Positions 8,884-17,749 of a stretch of DNA of 64,000 bases are shown here, piece after piece; positions within the stretch are counted from its first letter, which is position 1, and every line of letters begins with the position of its first letter. The DNA is from a bacterium (GTDB lineage: Bacteria; Bacillota_I; Bacilli_A; Izemoplasmatales; UBA1188): assembly GCA_017541975.1 (NCBI GenBank), contig JAFXYB010000013.1, positions 1 through 64,000 on the forward strand, given 5' to 3'. A model generated the notes under the pieces. The model saw only the letters and a list, made by a program, of their open reading frames with translations, did not search any database and was not told the DNA's origin. A program made the translations under genes and the position numbers.

Positions 8884-9771
8884 ATGGAAAAAGCAAAAGT
8901 ATATTTCACAAAAACCATCACAAAAGAAAAAGTACTAGAGATGTATGAACTTTTAGGCTTCAAGCCAAAAGGAAACGTTGCGATTAAATTACACTCGGGT
9001 GAAAAAGGAAATCAAAACTTCTTAAGACCTGATTTTTGGAAACCAGTAATTGATAAAATTGGTGGCACAGTTGTCGAATGCAATACGGCATATCCTGGTG
9101 CAAGAAACTATACCGACATTCATAGAAGATTAATAAGCGAACATGAATGGGATAAGTATTTTGCCTTTGATTTAATGGACGCAGAAGGCCCAGATATGGA
9201 ACTTCCAGTTCATAATGGCCACATTCTTAAAACAAACCTTGTTGGTAAAAATTTAAAAAACTATGATTCTATGGTAGTTCTCGCTCACTTTAAAGGCCAT
9301 CCTTGCGCAGGATATGGTGGAGCTTTAAAACAATTATCAATAGGCATCGCCTCAACAAGAGGTAAATCACTAATACATTCAGCTGGTACTACAGATGATC
9401 AAAACATTGTTTGGGATCAAATGGCATCACAAAAAGATTTTTGTGAATCAATGGCTGATGCAGCTGAAAGTGTGATAAGCTATTTTAAAGGAAATATCGC
9501 ATATATCAACGTTATGAAGAATATTTCTGTAGATTGTGACTGCTGTAGCCCTGCAGAAGATCCATGTATGGAAGACATTGGTATACTAGCTTCATTAGAT
9601 CCTGTTGCAATAGATCAAGCTTGTATCGATTTAATATATTCAAAGACAGAAGATAAAGGCCAAAAACACTTCCTAGAAAGACTTGAATCTAGAGGTGGTA
9701 TTCACACTGTTGAAGCTGCTGAAGAATTAGGTTATGGAAATAGAGTGTACGAACTTATTGAAATAGCGTAA
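8884..9771 (+). CDS. DUF362 domain protein, possible iron-sulfur protein
   Basis: This 295-residue protein contains a DUF362 domain. The core is recognisable from KLHSGEKGN near residue 36, AHFKGHPCAGYGGALKQLSIG near 140 and the Cys cluster CDCCSPAEDPC near 219, followed by ILASLDPVAIDQACIDLI. Many relatives carry an extra C-terminal 2x4Fe-4S ferredoxin domain, which is absent here. The clustered Cys residues could bind a cofactor. The function of the family is not well established. A strong site AAAAGGAG precedes the ATG. It follows the ABC exporter closely and ends at a terminator. Confidence 0.8.
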   Translation: MEKAKVYFTKTITKEKVLEMYELLGFKPKGNVAIKLHSGEKGNQNFLRPDFWKPVIDKIGGTVVECNTAYPGARNYTDIHRRLISEHEWDKYFAFDLMDAEGPDMELPVHNGHILKTNLVGKNLKNYDSMVVLAHFKGHPCAGYGGALKQLSIGIASTRGKSLIHSAGTTDDQNIVWDQMASQKDFCESMADAAESVISYFKGNIAYINVMKNISVDCDCCSPAEDPCMEDIGILASLDPVAIDQACIDLIYSKTEDKGQKHFLERLESRGGIHTVEAAEELGYGNRVYELIEIA

Positions 9772-9778
9772 CACCATT

Positions 9779-9819
9779 AGTAATTGTGTTTATTTTGAAA
9801 AAATCACAATTACTTTTTT
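9779..9819 (+). terminator. Terminator after the DUF362 gene
   Basis: AGTAATTGTG and CACAATTACT pair perfectly over 10 bp with a long A/T loop, followed by T6. Confidence 0.8.
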
Positions 9820-9876
9820 ATTAACCTTATTGTATAATTAGGCAAAGATAATAAATCTATATTAAAGGAGTAGTTT

Positions 9877-11112
9877 ATGAAAAAAATATTTGGAATTTTT
9901 GCATCAATTCTACTAGTTTTATTATGTGTTTCTCTTACTGCATGTGGTAACAAAGCAGAAGAGGGAACGGTTACTAGAGTTGAAATGTCTGTAAACCCAG
10001 ACATCGAATTTATGATTGACAGCAATAATAAAGTAATCGCTGTTACTGCATTAAATGATGATGGTAGCGTTTTAATCTCAGGCGAACAATTTGTAGGACT
10101 TGATTATGAAGAAGCTATAAATAACGCTATGGCACTTGCAAAATCTATGGGCTATTTAATGAAGGCAAACACTGATAACTATGTAAACGAAATAAAGTTA
10201 TCAGTATCAGGAGCTACTAGATACGCAAAAGGCGTTAAAGAAAACATTACATCAAATATTCAAACATTCTTAGCTGACAACGACATTAGTGGAACAGTCA
10301 AATCTCTCAACGCAATGACAGTTGAAGAATTGAGAGCTGAAGCTGTAAACACTGCAATGGTTACTGAAGATGAAGCCAAAGAAATGGATGAGAAACAATT
10401 ACTTAAAGTAATAAGCGCATCAAGAATTGAAACTGCCGAGCTTCTAACTAAAGAAATGAGAGAAGCATACTATCGTGCTAAGGAACATAAAATTAGTTTT
10501 GTTGAAAGAGAAGAAACTCTACAAGCAATGGAAGGTTTAACTGGCCTTTATTCAACCGCATATAGCTTATATTCAGTAGCACTAGGTATCTATAGTAGTG
10601 CTTTAGACGCTCTTGATGAAGCAAGATATAACTATTTTGTTTCTCCAGAATCAGATTATCAAAAAGCATTAGCTGAATTAAGAGAAAAGAAAGCCGAAAT
10701 ACTAGAAGATAGAAACTATCTATTAACTTTAAATGTAAATGGCGAAGAATACGCTTCTGTATCACTTGAAATAACCGCAAGCGAAGAAGAATACGACCAA
10801 ATGGTTGATAATTTAGAACAATTAGGTTCAAATTTAAACGCATCATTAGACCAACTTGTTGCTAAATTAAGAGATGCTGAGACAGCTCTTTATGAAACAT
10901 ATAATAAGCTCCCTCTTCCATCAGACTTTAACCAAACTTTAAAAGATAAAGCATCTGAACTTGAAACTAAGTTAAATGAAACAAAAGACAAATTCTTCGA
11001 AGAATACGAAAAAGATCATAAAGATGATTTAGATATTTTAATTGCACAACTCGCAGCTGAAAAACAAAAAATATTAGACAGTGCTAAAACAAACAGTAAT
11101 GGTTTAGCATAA
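9877..11112 (+). CDS. Lipoprotein with RsgI-like domain and coiled coil
   Basis: The protein has 411 residues, a lipobox LTAC and the lipidated Cys at 23. Residues about 33-110 read VEMSVNPDIEFMIDSNNKVIAVTALNDDG, then ISGEQFVGLDYEEAIN. This resembles the extracytoplasmic middle domain of RsgI-type anti-sigma factors (VNPSIE...N..G.V....LN.DG). The rest is helical and charged, with likely coiled coil at about 180-400. True RsgI proteins cross the membrane and bind a SigI factor through an N-terminal cytosolic domain. This protein has a lipid anchor instead, and no sigma factor lies nearby, so it would be a domain reuse. It is monocistronic, with AAAGGAG before the start and a terminator after. 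The role is unknown. Confidence 0.7.
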   Translation: MKKIFGIFASILLVLLCVSLTACGNKAEEGTVTRVEMSVNPDIEFMIDSNNKVIAVTALNDDGSVLISGEQFVGLDYEEAINNAMALAKSMGYLMKANTDNYVNEIKLSVSGATRYAKGVKENITSNIQTFLADNDISGTVKSLNAMTVEELRAEAVNTAMVTEDEAKEMDEKQLLKVISASRIETAELLTKEMREAYYRAKEHKISFVEREETLQAMEGLTGLYSTAYSLYSVALGIYSSALDALDEARYNYFVSPESDYQKALAELREKKAEILEDRNYLLTLNVNGEEYASVSLEITASEEEYDQMVDNLEQLGSNLNASLDQLVAKLRDAETALYETYNKLPLPSDFNQTLKDKASELETKLNETKDKFFEEYEKDHKDDLDILIAQLAAEKQKILDSAKTNSNGLA

Positions 11113-11130
11113 AATCCATTATATATTGAA

Positions 11131-11158
11131 AAACAAAACCTTTTTGGTTTTGTTTTTT
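11131..11158 (+). terminator. Terminator after the RsgI-like lipoprotein gene
   Basis: AACAAAACC and GGTTTTGTT pair across a T5 loop and run into T6. Confidence 0.85.
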
Positions 11159-11207
11159 CTTTATTAATTAATGTTATAATATATTTAATAATAGGAGAAG
11201 CATATCT

Positions 11208-12557
11208 ATGATTAAATTAAAAGAATATTTAAAGACAGTGGATAGGGTATATCATACAACATTAAATCCAAAAGGGCCTGGATGCGTAAGAGTGCACTTA
11301 GTTCCACCTAAAAAATGTAAAGTAGGTATACCATGGGTTGCAATAATAAATGGTTATTATGTTCTCCCAATTCAAACATCTTGGGCTGTTTTATTATCGA
11401 TTTTTATTGATACATTAAATGAAACAGAAGGTGTTCCTTTCGAATCAATGGATGAAATTATACATAACACAACTCTAATAGCTAAAAAAATATTTGATAA
11501 AACCAACGAAAAACTAATGAGAAAAGATTTAAAAGAAATGCTTCAAGTATTTGAAGATATCGCCAAAGGAAAAACACCTACTACTGAAATAGGCTTTATG
11601 ACACTCGCAAAATATGGCAAGTTCATGAGTGCTCCTCATAGAATGGATCTTATGGTTTCATCTATGAGCAGAGATGGTGCTTGGAACTGTAACCAAAAAT
11701 GTATACATTGTTATGCTGGTGAAGAACTGATGGCTAACACAGAAGAATTATCTACTGCCGATTGGTTTAAGATTATCGATGAACTTAGACAAGCAAGAGT
11801 TCCAGCTGTAACATTCACTGGTGGTGAACCAACAATAAGAAAAGATCTTGTTGAATTAATTGACCATGCTAAGTGGTTTGTCACAAGGTTAAATACCAAT
11901 GGCATATTGTTAAGTGAAGATTTATGTAAAAGATTATATGATGCTAGTTTGGATAGCGTTCAAATCACTTTCTATTCAAACCAAAAAGAGATTCATAATT
12001 TACTAGTTGGTGGTAATCACTATGATGAGACAATAGAAGGTATCAAAAACGCTATTAATGCTCATCTCGATGTCAGTGTAAATACACCTCTTTGTGTGTT
12101 AAATAAAAACTATAAAGAAACTATTGAGTTTTTAAGTAAACTTGGAGTTAAATATTTTACATGTTCAGGTTTAATTCCAACTGGAAATGCAAAATTAGAA
12201 GAATCATCATCAACCAAACTATCTAAAGAAGAAATTACACAAGTATTAAGAGAAGCATATGCATATACAAGTAAAAATGGTTTAGAATTATCGTTTACAT
12301 CTCCAGGATGGATAGATGATAGTGTATTAACCTCAATGAAGATGGTTGTGCCATCTTGTGGAGCGTGCCTATCAAATATGGCAATTGCGCCAAACGGAAA
12401 CGTTCTTCCTTGTCAATCTTGGTTATTTGAAGAGGCGCTTGGAAATATACTAGAAACCAAATGGAATAATATTTGGAATTCTAAGAGATGTAAAGGCCAA
12501 AGAAAGTATGCGATGAAGAACGAGAGGGTATGTCCTTTAAAAAAGGAGGTGCTATAG
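11208..12557 (+). CDS. Radical SAM enzyme with SPASM/twitch-like C-terminus, putative peptide maturase
   Basis: This is a 449-residue cytosolic radical SAM enzyme. The 4Fe-4S/SAM site is CNQKCIHC (Cys161, 165, 168), with the GGEP motif at 205-208. A C-terminal Cys set (384, 387, 402, 428, 442) fits a SPASM or twitch domain holding further clusters, as in enzymes that modify peptides. Residues about 30-100 (WVAIINGYYVLPI then a helical stretch) have the look of a PqqD-like peptide-binding fold, but this is weak. The last codons contain the Shine-Dalgarno of the next gene, whose ATG starts one base after this stop. Co-translation is therefore built in. That product ends in six Cys-Ala repeats, the obvious candidate substrate. 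The chemistry is unknown; thioether formation is the usual outcome for such pairs. Confidence 0.85.
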   Translation: MIKLKEYLKTVDRVYHTTLNPKGPGCVRVHLVPPKKCKVGIPWVAIINGYYVLPIQTSWAVLLSIFIDTLNETEGVPFESMDEIIHNTTLIAKKIFDKTNEKLMRKDLKEMLQVFEDIAKGKTPTTEIGFMTLAKYGKFMSAPHRMDLMVSSMSRDGAWNCNQKCIHCYAGEELMANTEELSTADWFKIIDELRQARVPAVTFTGGEPTIRKDLVELIDHAKWFVTRLNTNGILLSEDLCKRLYDASLDSVQITFYSNQKEIHNLLVGGNHYDETIEGIKNAINAHLDVSVNTPLCVLNKNYKETIEFLSKLGVKYFTCSGLIPTGNAKLEESSSTKLSKEEITQVLREAYAYTSKNGLELSFTSPGWIDDSVLTSMKMVVPSCGACLSNMAIAPNGNVLPCQSWLFEEALGNILETKWNNIWNSKRCKGQRKYAMKNERVCPLKKEVL

Positions 12558-12558
12558 T

Positions 12559-13593
12559 ATGAAAAAGATAATTATTTCATTAATCTTATTAGTACTTACT
12601 TTAGTTTTAATTCCTGTGAATGTTAAGGCAAGCTCATATGGTGATTTAGATATCATCAATGAATACAATATTAAAGTTGACCCAAGATCAGATGGAACAC
12701 TCGATATAGAATATCATATTAACTGGACTGTATTAGATGATGAAAGTGAAGGACCATTATCGTGGGTTAAAATTGGTGTTGCCAACAAGCATATCAGTCA
12801 GCTTGAAAATAAATCGGCCGATATTATAAAGAATTTAGAGTATTATGATGACGATGGTTCTTTTGTAAGAGTTGATTTTAAGAAGAAATACTATCAGGGT
12901 GAAACTGTTGATTTTACATTTAAATTAAATCAAAGCCGAATATTTACTCTAAACGACGATAAGACAATAGTAGAATATAGTTTTATTCCTGGATGGTTTC
13001 CAGATATTAATGTTAAAAGCATCACAATTGACTGGAAAGCATCAGATAGCCTCACATATGTAACTGGTGATTTAGAATCCGGCTATTACCATATAGAAGG
13101 TTCTTTAGGACATAATGATACTCTTAAGGCAGATTTTGCTTACACAAGAGACACATTCCCAGACCTAAATCCTAAAAAAGACTATATTAGTTACGAAAAA
13201 GAATCAGAAATTATGGCATTAGTTATAGTGTTTATAATTGTTGCGGTTGTAGTAACTATAATAGTCATATGTAAAGTAGTTGAATATACAACAAACGATG
13301 GTTATGATGCAAACTCTGGATTCAGTGGTCACTATTATTGGTATTATCAGTTCTATATGCCTCATACAAGAAGAATGGGGTACAATAGAAAAGGAGAATC
13401 CATTGCCCCATCAAGGCCTACAGTTATTGCCGCAAAGAGTTCAAGCGGTCACTCAACTGGGGGTGGCGGAGGATCTTGTGCTTGTGCATGTGCGTGTGCA
13501 TGTGCCTGTGCTGGTGGTGGAAGAGCCGGTTGTTCAAGAAAAGATTTCTATAATCCAGATTTAGAAAAGATAAAAGAAGCACTAGACAAATAG
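12559..13593 (+). CDS. Membrane protein with cytosolic (Cys-Ala)6 tail, candidate radical SAM substrate
   Basis: This 344-residue protein has a signal peptide (1-25, ending near VKASS) and an outer beta-rich domain (about 28-210). That domain is reminiscent of the N-terminal half of DUF2207-type proteins. One membrane helix follows at about 219-240, then a cytosolic tail. The tail has a Gly run, Ser306, six Cys-Ala dipeptides at 307-318, then GGGRAGC (Cys325) and a charged end. All six Cys codons are TGT, but the Ala codons vary (gct, gca, gcg, gca, gcc, gct). The repeat is therefore held at protein level and is not fresh slippage. The upstream radical SAM gene is translationally coupled. With the signal cleaved, the tail faces the cytosol, where that enzyme works. 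Metal binding by the tail is an alternative. Confidence 0.8.
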   Translation: MKKIIISLILLVLTLVLIPVNVKASSYGDLDIINEYNIKVDPRSDGTLDIEYHINWTVLDDESEGPLSWVKIGVANKHISQLENKSADIIKNLEYYDDDGSFVRVDFKKKYYQGETVDFTFKLNQSRIFTLNDDKTIVEYSFIPGWFPDINVKSITIDWKASDSLTYVTGDLESGYYHIEGSLGHNDTLKADFAYTRDTFPDLNPKKDYISYEKESEIMALVIVFIIVAVVVTIIVICKVVEYTTNDGYDANSGFSGHYYWYYQFYMPHTRRMGYNRKGESIAPSRPTVIAAKSSSGHSTGGGGGSCACACACACACAGGGRAGCSRKDFYNPDLEKIKEALDK

Positions 13594-13619
13594 AAAAGAT
13601 GGAAGCGATTCCATCTTTT
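13594..13619. terminator. Bidirectional terminator between the CA-tail gene and recN
   Basis: AAAAGATGGAA and TTCCATCTTTT pair over 11 bp with a 4-base loop. The A and T flanks suit both converging genes. Confidence 0.85.
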
Positions 13620-15299
13620 AGTTTCTTATTACCATTTCTCTTGCATATTGTAGCTGACTATCTGTCACCTTGTCACCACTAATCATTTGGGCTATTTCGT
13701 AAATCTTTTCATCTAAAGATAATTCTTTAACATTTGTATATGTCCTATTACCTTTAATAGATTTACTTATCTTCAAATGATTTTTTGATAGAGATGCTAC
13801 TTGAGGAAGGTGTGTTATTGAAATAACTTGTGTTGAGAGAGATATTTCATAAATCTTATTCGCAACCTTTCCAGCAATCTCACCAGAAATACCTGTATCT
13901 ATTTCATCAAATATAACAGTAGAAATCTTTTGAGATTTAATGAATAAAGCTTTAAGTGCCAACATGATTCTAGATGCTTCACCACCAGATACTGTTTTAG
14001 AAAGAGGTTTTAATCCTTCGCCTACATTGGTTTCAATAAGGAAGTCAATATAATCTATACCGGTGTCTTTGAAAATTGAACCAGATAAGTCTTTTTCTTT
14101 CTCATCTCTATTTTAAGACTTACTTTAAATCTTGCCTTTAAAGATAGGTCAGACATATTCTTTTCTAATTCTTTTTCAATAGATAAGGCAATGCTTTCTC
14201 TTATCTTTGATAAATCTAAGCCAGCTTTATATGTATTATTATAAAGAGTTTCTAAATCTCTCTTTATTTCCTTTAATAAATCATTGTAATCATCACCAGG
14301 TTTCAATAAATCAATTAGTGAATCACGATAATTAATTAATTCAGGAATATCCATTTTATATTTCTTTTTGAGATTATCTAAATCATTCTTTCTTGATTCT
14401 AAATTAGTTAATTCTACTGGATCATAATCGAGTTTTTCAAAATCTTTCTTTAAATCATCAAATATACTCTCAATTTCATAGTAGTAGTCACTTAGTTTTT
14501 CAGTAGTAGAAGTATATTCTTTTTGATAATTAGAGAGTTTATCGGTAAGGCTTTTAACATCATATAGTTTATCTAAAAAATCTTCATGAATAAGTGAGTT
14601 TGTTTCTTCTAAGATATTGTATATCTTGTCGAAGTTCTTAAGTAAATCAATTTTATTGTCGATTTTCTCTTCTTCATCAAGAGATAAATCATAATCATTT
14701 AATTCTTTTAGATGATATTCATAGACATCTTTCTTTTCTTCGATATCTTTAATTTTCTTAAGCAAATCGTTATATTCGTTTCTCTTTTCTTTAAATTTAG
14801 ATAACTCATTTAAGTACTTTGTTTGATATTCTTTAATAAGATCATATTTAAATCCATCAACTATTTCTAAGTAGTTTTCTGGGTTAAGTATCTTTTGCAT
14901 ATCAAATTGCATATGTATATCAGCGAGATATTTAGATATTCTCTTTAAATCACCAAGAGTTATCACAACATCATTTACTTTAATTGTGCTTTTTGAAAGA
15001 GATATAATTCTTTGAACTTTTATTTTAGAATCAAGAGTAGGAACACCCATAGATTCTAATAAAGCTTTTAAGTGAATATTATTCATATCAAAATAACCGA
15101 TTATCTCTGCTTTATCAAATCCGGTTCTTATCATTTCTACTTGAGCTCTTTCGCCAAGAAGAAGACTTAAAGAATCGATTATAAGACTCTTACCAGCACC
15201 GGTTTCACCAGTTAGAACTGTAAGACCATCTTTAAAAGATATATCGATATTTTCTATTATTGCGAAGTTGGAAACTATGAGTCTTTCAAGCATATACAT
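13618..15299 (-). pseudogene. recN: DNA repair ATPase RecN, split by a frameshift
   Basis: RecN is an SMC-like ATPase of double-strand break repair. The N-terminal frame (15299 down to 14055, 414 residues) has Walker A GETGAGKS and the long coiled coil. The C-terminal part (down to 13618) has Walker B VIFDEIDTGISG and the ITHLPQVA motif. They lie in different frames. After codons AGA AAG AAA in the five-A run at 14092-14096, reading must move by -1 to continue as DLSGSIFKDTGID and then a VSGGEASRIMLALK signature. Restored length would be about 557 residues, normal for RecN. The cause may be a real indel, a phase-variable homopolymer or an assembly error. The nearby slippery sequence is G AAA AAG, a poor heptamer for programmed -1 shifting. 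AGGAGG precedes the start. Confidence 0.88.
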
Positions 15300-15502
15300 G
15301 CCTCCTAATATACATATTTTTTATACCATAAAACACGATAAAAAACAATATGTATGCTTTAAATGTCTGTTTTTTATAAAATAGTAGAAAATCTCTAAAA
15401 ATAGCGATATTTTTTAAACTATTTTATTCAAAAATTGGAAGAATACATTCATTTACACATAGAAATATGGCATAATATATAGATAGAAGTAGGGTTATTA
15501 TT

Positions 15503-16852
15503 ATGTTTAAATGCTTCAAAGATAAAGAGTTTTTAAATAAGTTTATAAAAATAAGTCTTCCAATAATGCTTTCGAGCCTTATTTCTTTTTGCGTTTCTTT
15601 TGTCGACAATATAATGGTTGGTTCTATTTCCAATGAAACAGTATCTGGAGTATATGCCGCCAACCAAGTATCATATCTTTTCTATATGTCTGTGTTTGGA
15701 ATACTTGAAGGAGCTGGTATCTTTGTCCAACAATACAATGGCGCAAAAGATGAAGAACACATAAAACAATGCGTAAGATATAAATGGTATATCACTATTC
15801 TTTTATTAGTTATTGCGATGCCTATCGTATATTTCCTTGGTAAATATCTAATAATGGCCTACTCTAATAAAGATGCCAACTATGAATTAATATTAAAAGA
15901 AGGAATGGATTATCTAAGGGTTGCCGCAATCGGATATATTCCAGGTGCGATAGCGCTTGTCTATTCATATACATTAAGGGAAATAGGTAAAACCATCTAT
16001 CCTATGATCTCCAGCCTTATTGCAATATGTCTAAACTGTGCATTAAATGCACTATTCATTTATGGTTTAGATATGGGTGGAGTTGGAGCAGCCATCGCAA
16101 CAGTAATCGCGAGAGTTATAGAATGCTTATTCTTGATTGTCGTAAGCAAGATTAAGAAACTTGAATTTGCAAACAAAACATTCTCTTCATTTAAAATTGA
16201 AAAAGAATTATTTAAAGGCTTAAGAAAAAAGACTTGGGCACTATTTATAAACGAAATAGGCTTTGCCGTAGGTATGATGCTTCAATCGCTCGCTTTCTCA
16301 CAAAGAGATGATGTATTATCGAGTATCTCAATCGTATCTACAGTATCCGAAATATTTGGTGTCTTTGGTAATGGGCTTGCAGTAGGTATTGGTGTAATTA
16401 TTGGTTCATCGCTTGGCGCAGATAGATTAGATGAAGCAAGAGATGCCAATAAGAAACTTATATGGCTTGGTGTGTGGATGTCACTATTATTCTCAGTTAT
16501 TATTGCAGCACTGAGTCCAATCATTCCGAATCTATTTAGTGAAGTAAACCTAAGTCAAAAAGAATTGGCCTCTAAATTAATACTAGTGTTTGCCGTAGTA
16601 TTGGTTTTCCAAACACTAGCGCTTATATCATATTTCACTTTACGTGCCGGAGGTAGAACTCTTGCGACTTTAATACTAGATACAGGTAGTATGATATTCC
16701 TATATCTTCCAGCATCTTGGATTCTCGCAGTGTTTACTAACATAGATATGCTTTATATATTTATGATTGTAAGAGGGCTTGATATATTAAAAGCGGTTGT
16801 CGGGCTATTTCTCTTAAAGAAAGGCAAATGGGTTGTAAATATCACAGTTTAA
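15503..16852 (+). CDS. MATE-family efflux transporter
   Basis: This 449-residue protein has twelve predicted membrane segments in two homologous halves. It is typical of the MATE (MatE) family of cation-coupled drug and metabolite exporters. The N-terminal PIMLSSLISFCVSFVDNIMVG is the usual first helix, and the DNIMVG motif is conserved. Substrate and coupling ion are not predictable. TAGGGT upstream of the ATG is a moderate ribosome site. It is divergent from recN across about 200 bases and apparently monocistronic. No clear terminator follows. Confidence 0.9.
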   Translation: MFKCFKDKEFLNKFIKISLPIMLSSLISFCVSFVDNIMVGSISNETVSGVYAANQVSYLFYMSVFGILEGAGIFVQQYNGAKDEEHIKQCVRYKWYITILLLVIAMPIVYFLGKYLIMAYSNKDANYELILKEGMDYLRVAAIGYIPGAIALVYSYTLREIGKTIYPMISSLIAICLNCALNALFIYGLDMGGVGAAIATVIARVIECLFLIVVSKIKKLEFANKTFSSFKIEKELFKGLRKKTWALFINEIGFAVGMMLQSLAFSQRDDVLSSISIVSTVSEIFGVFGNGLAVGIGVIIGSSLGADRLDEARDANKKLIWLGVWMSLLFSVIIAALSPIIPNLFSEVNLSQKELASKLILVFAVVLVFQTLALISYFTLRAGGRTLATLILDTGSMIFLYLPASWILAVFTNIDMLYIFMIVRGLDILKAVVGLFLLKKGKWVVNITV

Positions 16853-16918
16853 TATCAGTTTCTTCACAAAAAAATCTACAAAATTGTGATATTTACCAGA
16901 AATTGACTATTTTGATTA

Positions 16919-16954
16919 TTTTTTGTTTACAAACAAAAAAAATAATAATATAAT
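16919..16954 (+). promoter_or_regulatory. Sigma-A promoter of nagB with a 22-bp palindrome over the -35
   Basis: TTTACA (16926-16931), a 17-base spacer and TATAAT (16949-16954) form a near-consensus promoter. A perfect 10-2-10 palindrome, TTTTTTGTTT-AC-AAACAAAAAA (16919-16940), covers the -35. That is where an amino-sugar-responsive repressor could bind. A similar TTTGTT half-site repeat lies before pgk. Confidence 0.7.
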
Positions 16955-17005
16955 TTTTTGCGTGGTGTTATATTTAGAATTTAAACAAAAAAAGGAAGGT
17001 ACAAA

Positions 17006-17728
17006 ATGAAAGTATTAGTTTGTAAAGATTACAAAGAAATGTCAGTTGAAGGCGCAAAGATTGTTGCTGAAGTAATGACAAAAAAACCAAATGCAATTTT
17101 AGGACTTGCAACAGGTTCAACCCCAGTTGGTATGTATCAGGAACTTATCGCATTAAACAAAGCTGGTAAGATTGATTTTAAGGACATTACCACAGTTAAT
17201 TTAGATGAGTATTATCCTATTGAACCAACAAACGATCAAAGTTATCGTTATTTTATGAATGATAATCTATTTAATCATGTAAATATCGATAAGAATAAGA
17301 CATTTGTACCTTTAGGCAATGCAAAAGATGGCGAAGAAGAAGCTAAGAGATATGAAGCATTTGTAAGATCTCTAGGTGGAGCTGATATTCAGGTTCTTGG
17401 AATTGGTAGAAATGGACATATCGCATTCAATGAACCAGACACTGAACTCGTTCCAGTAACTCATGTGACAGGTCTCACAGAAGATACAATCGACGCTAAT
17501 GCAAGATTCTTCGCAAGTGCTGATGAAGTTCCAAAACAAGCTCTTACAATGGGAATGGGCACAATTCTTTCTGCAAAGAAGATTATTATTCTTGCGAATG
17601 GCAAAGGCAAACATGATGCTGTAATGAAGATGCTAAAAGGCACAGTTACTACAAGCTGTCCTGCATCTTTCTTAAATTTACACGACGATGTTACTGTTCT
17701 TTGTGATGAAGATGCATATAAAGGATAA
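17006..17728 (+). CDS. nagB: Glucosamine-6-phosphate deaminase
   Basis: The enzyme converts glucosamine-6-phosphate to fructose-6-phosphate and ammonia. It has 240 residues, the short Gram-positive NagB length without an allosteric extension. Visible motifs are LGLATGSTPVGMY near residue 33, NLDEYYPIE (catalytic Asp) near 67, and GIGRNGHIAFNEP near 132 with the His and Glu of the relay. AAAGGAAGG precedes the ATG. It heads a tight operon with glmM and a GlmU-like protein. The operon therefore links amino-sugar breakdown with the mutase used for UDP-GlcNAc synthesis. Confidence 0.96.
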   Translation: MKVLVCKDYKEMSVEGAKIVAEVMTKKPNAILGLATGSTPVGMYQELIALNKAGKIDFKDITTVNLDEYYPIEPTNDQSYRYFMNDNLFNHVNIDKNKTFVPLGNAKDGEEEAKRYEAFVRSLGGADIQVLGIGRNGHIAFNEPDTELVPVTHVTGLTEDTIDANARFFASADEVPKQALTMGMGTILSAKKIIILANGKGKHDAVMKMLKGTVTTSCPASFLNLHDDVTVLCDEDAYKG

Positions 17729-17749
17729 AAATACTAGGAGGATTAGCCT

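Noticed and set aside
14085-14100. Programmed -1 frameshift in recN
   Set aside because: The heptamer is G AAA AAG, not a good slippery site. RecN is not known to use frameshifting, so an indel or assembly error is likelier.
16864-16889. TCACAA...TTGTGA pair after the MATE gene as a Rex-like site
   Set aside because: The spacing (14 bases) is wrong for Rex and it lies far from the nagB promoter.
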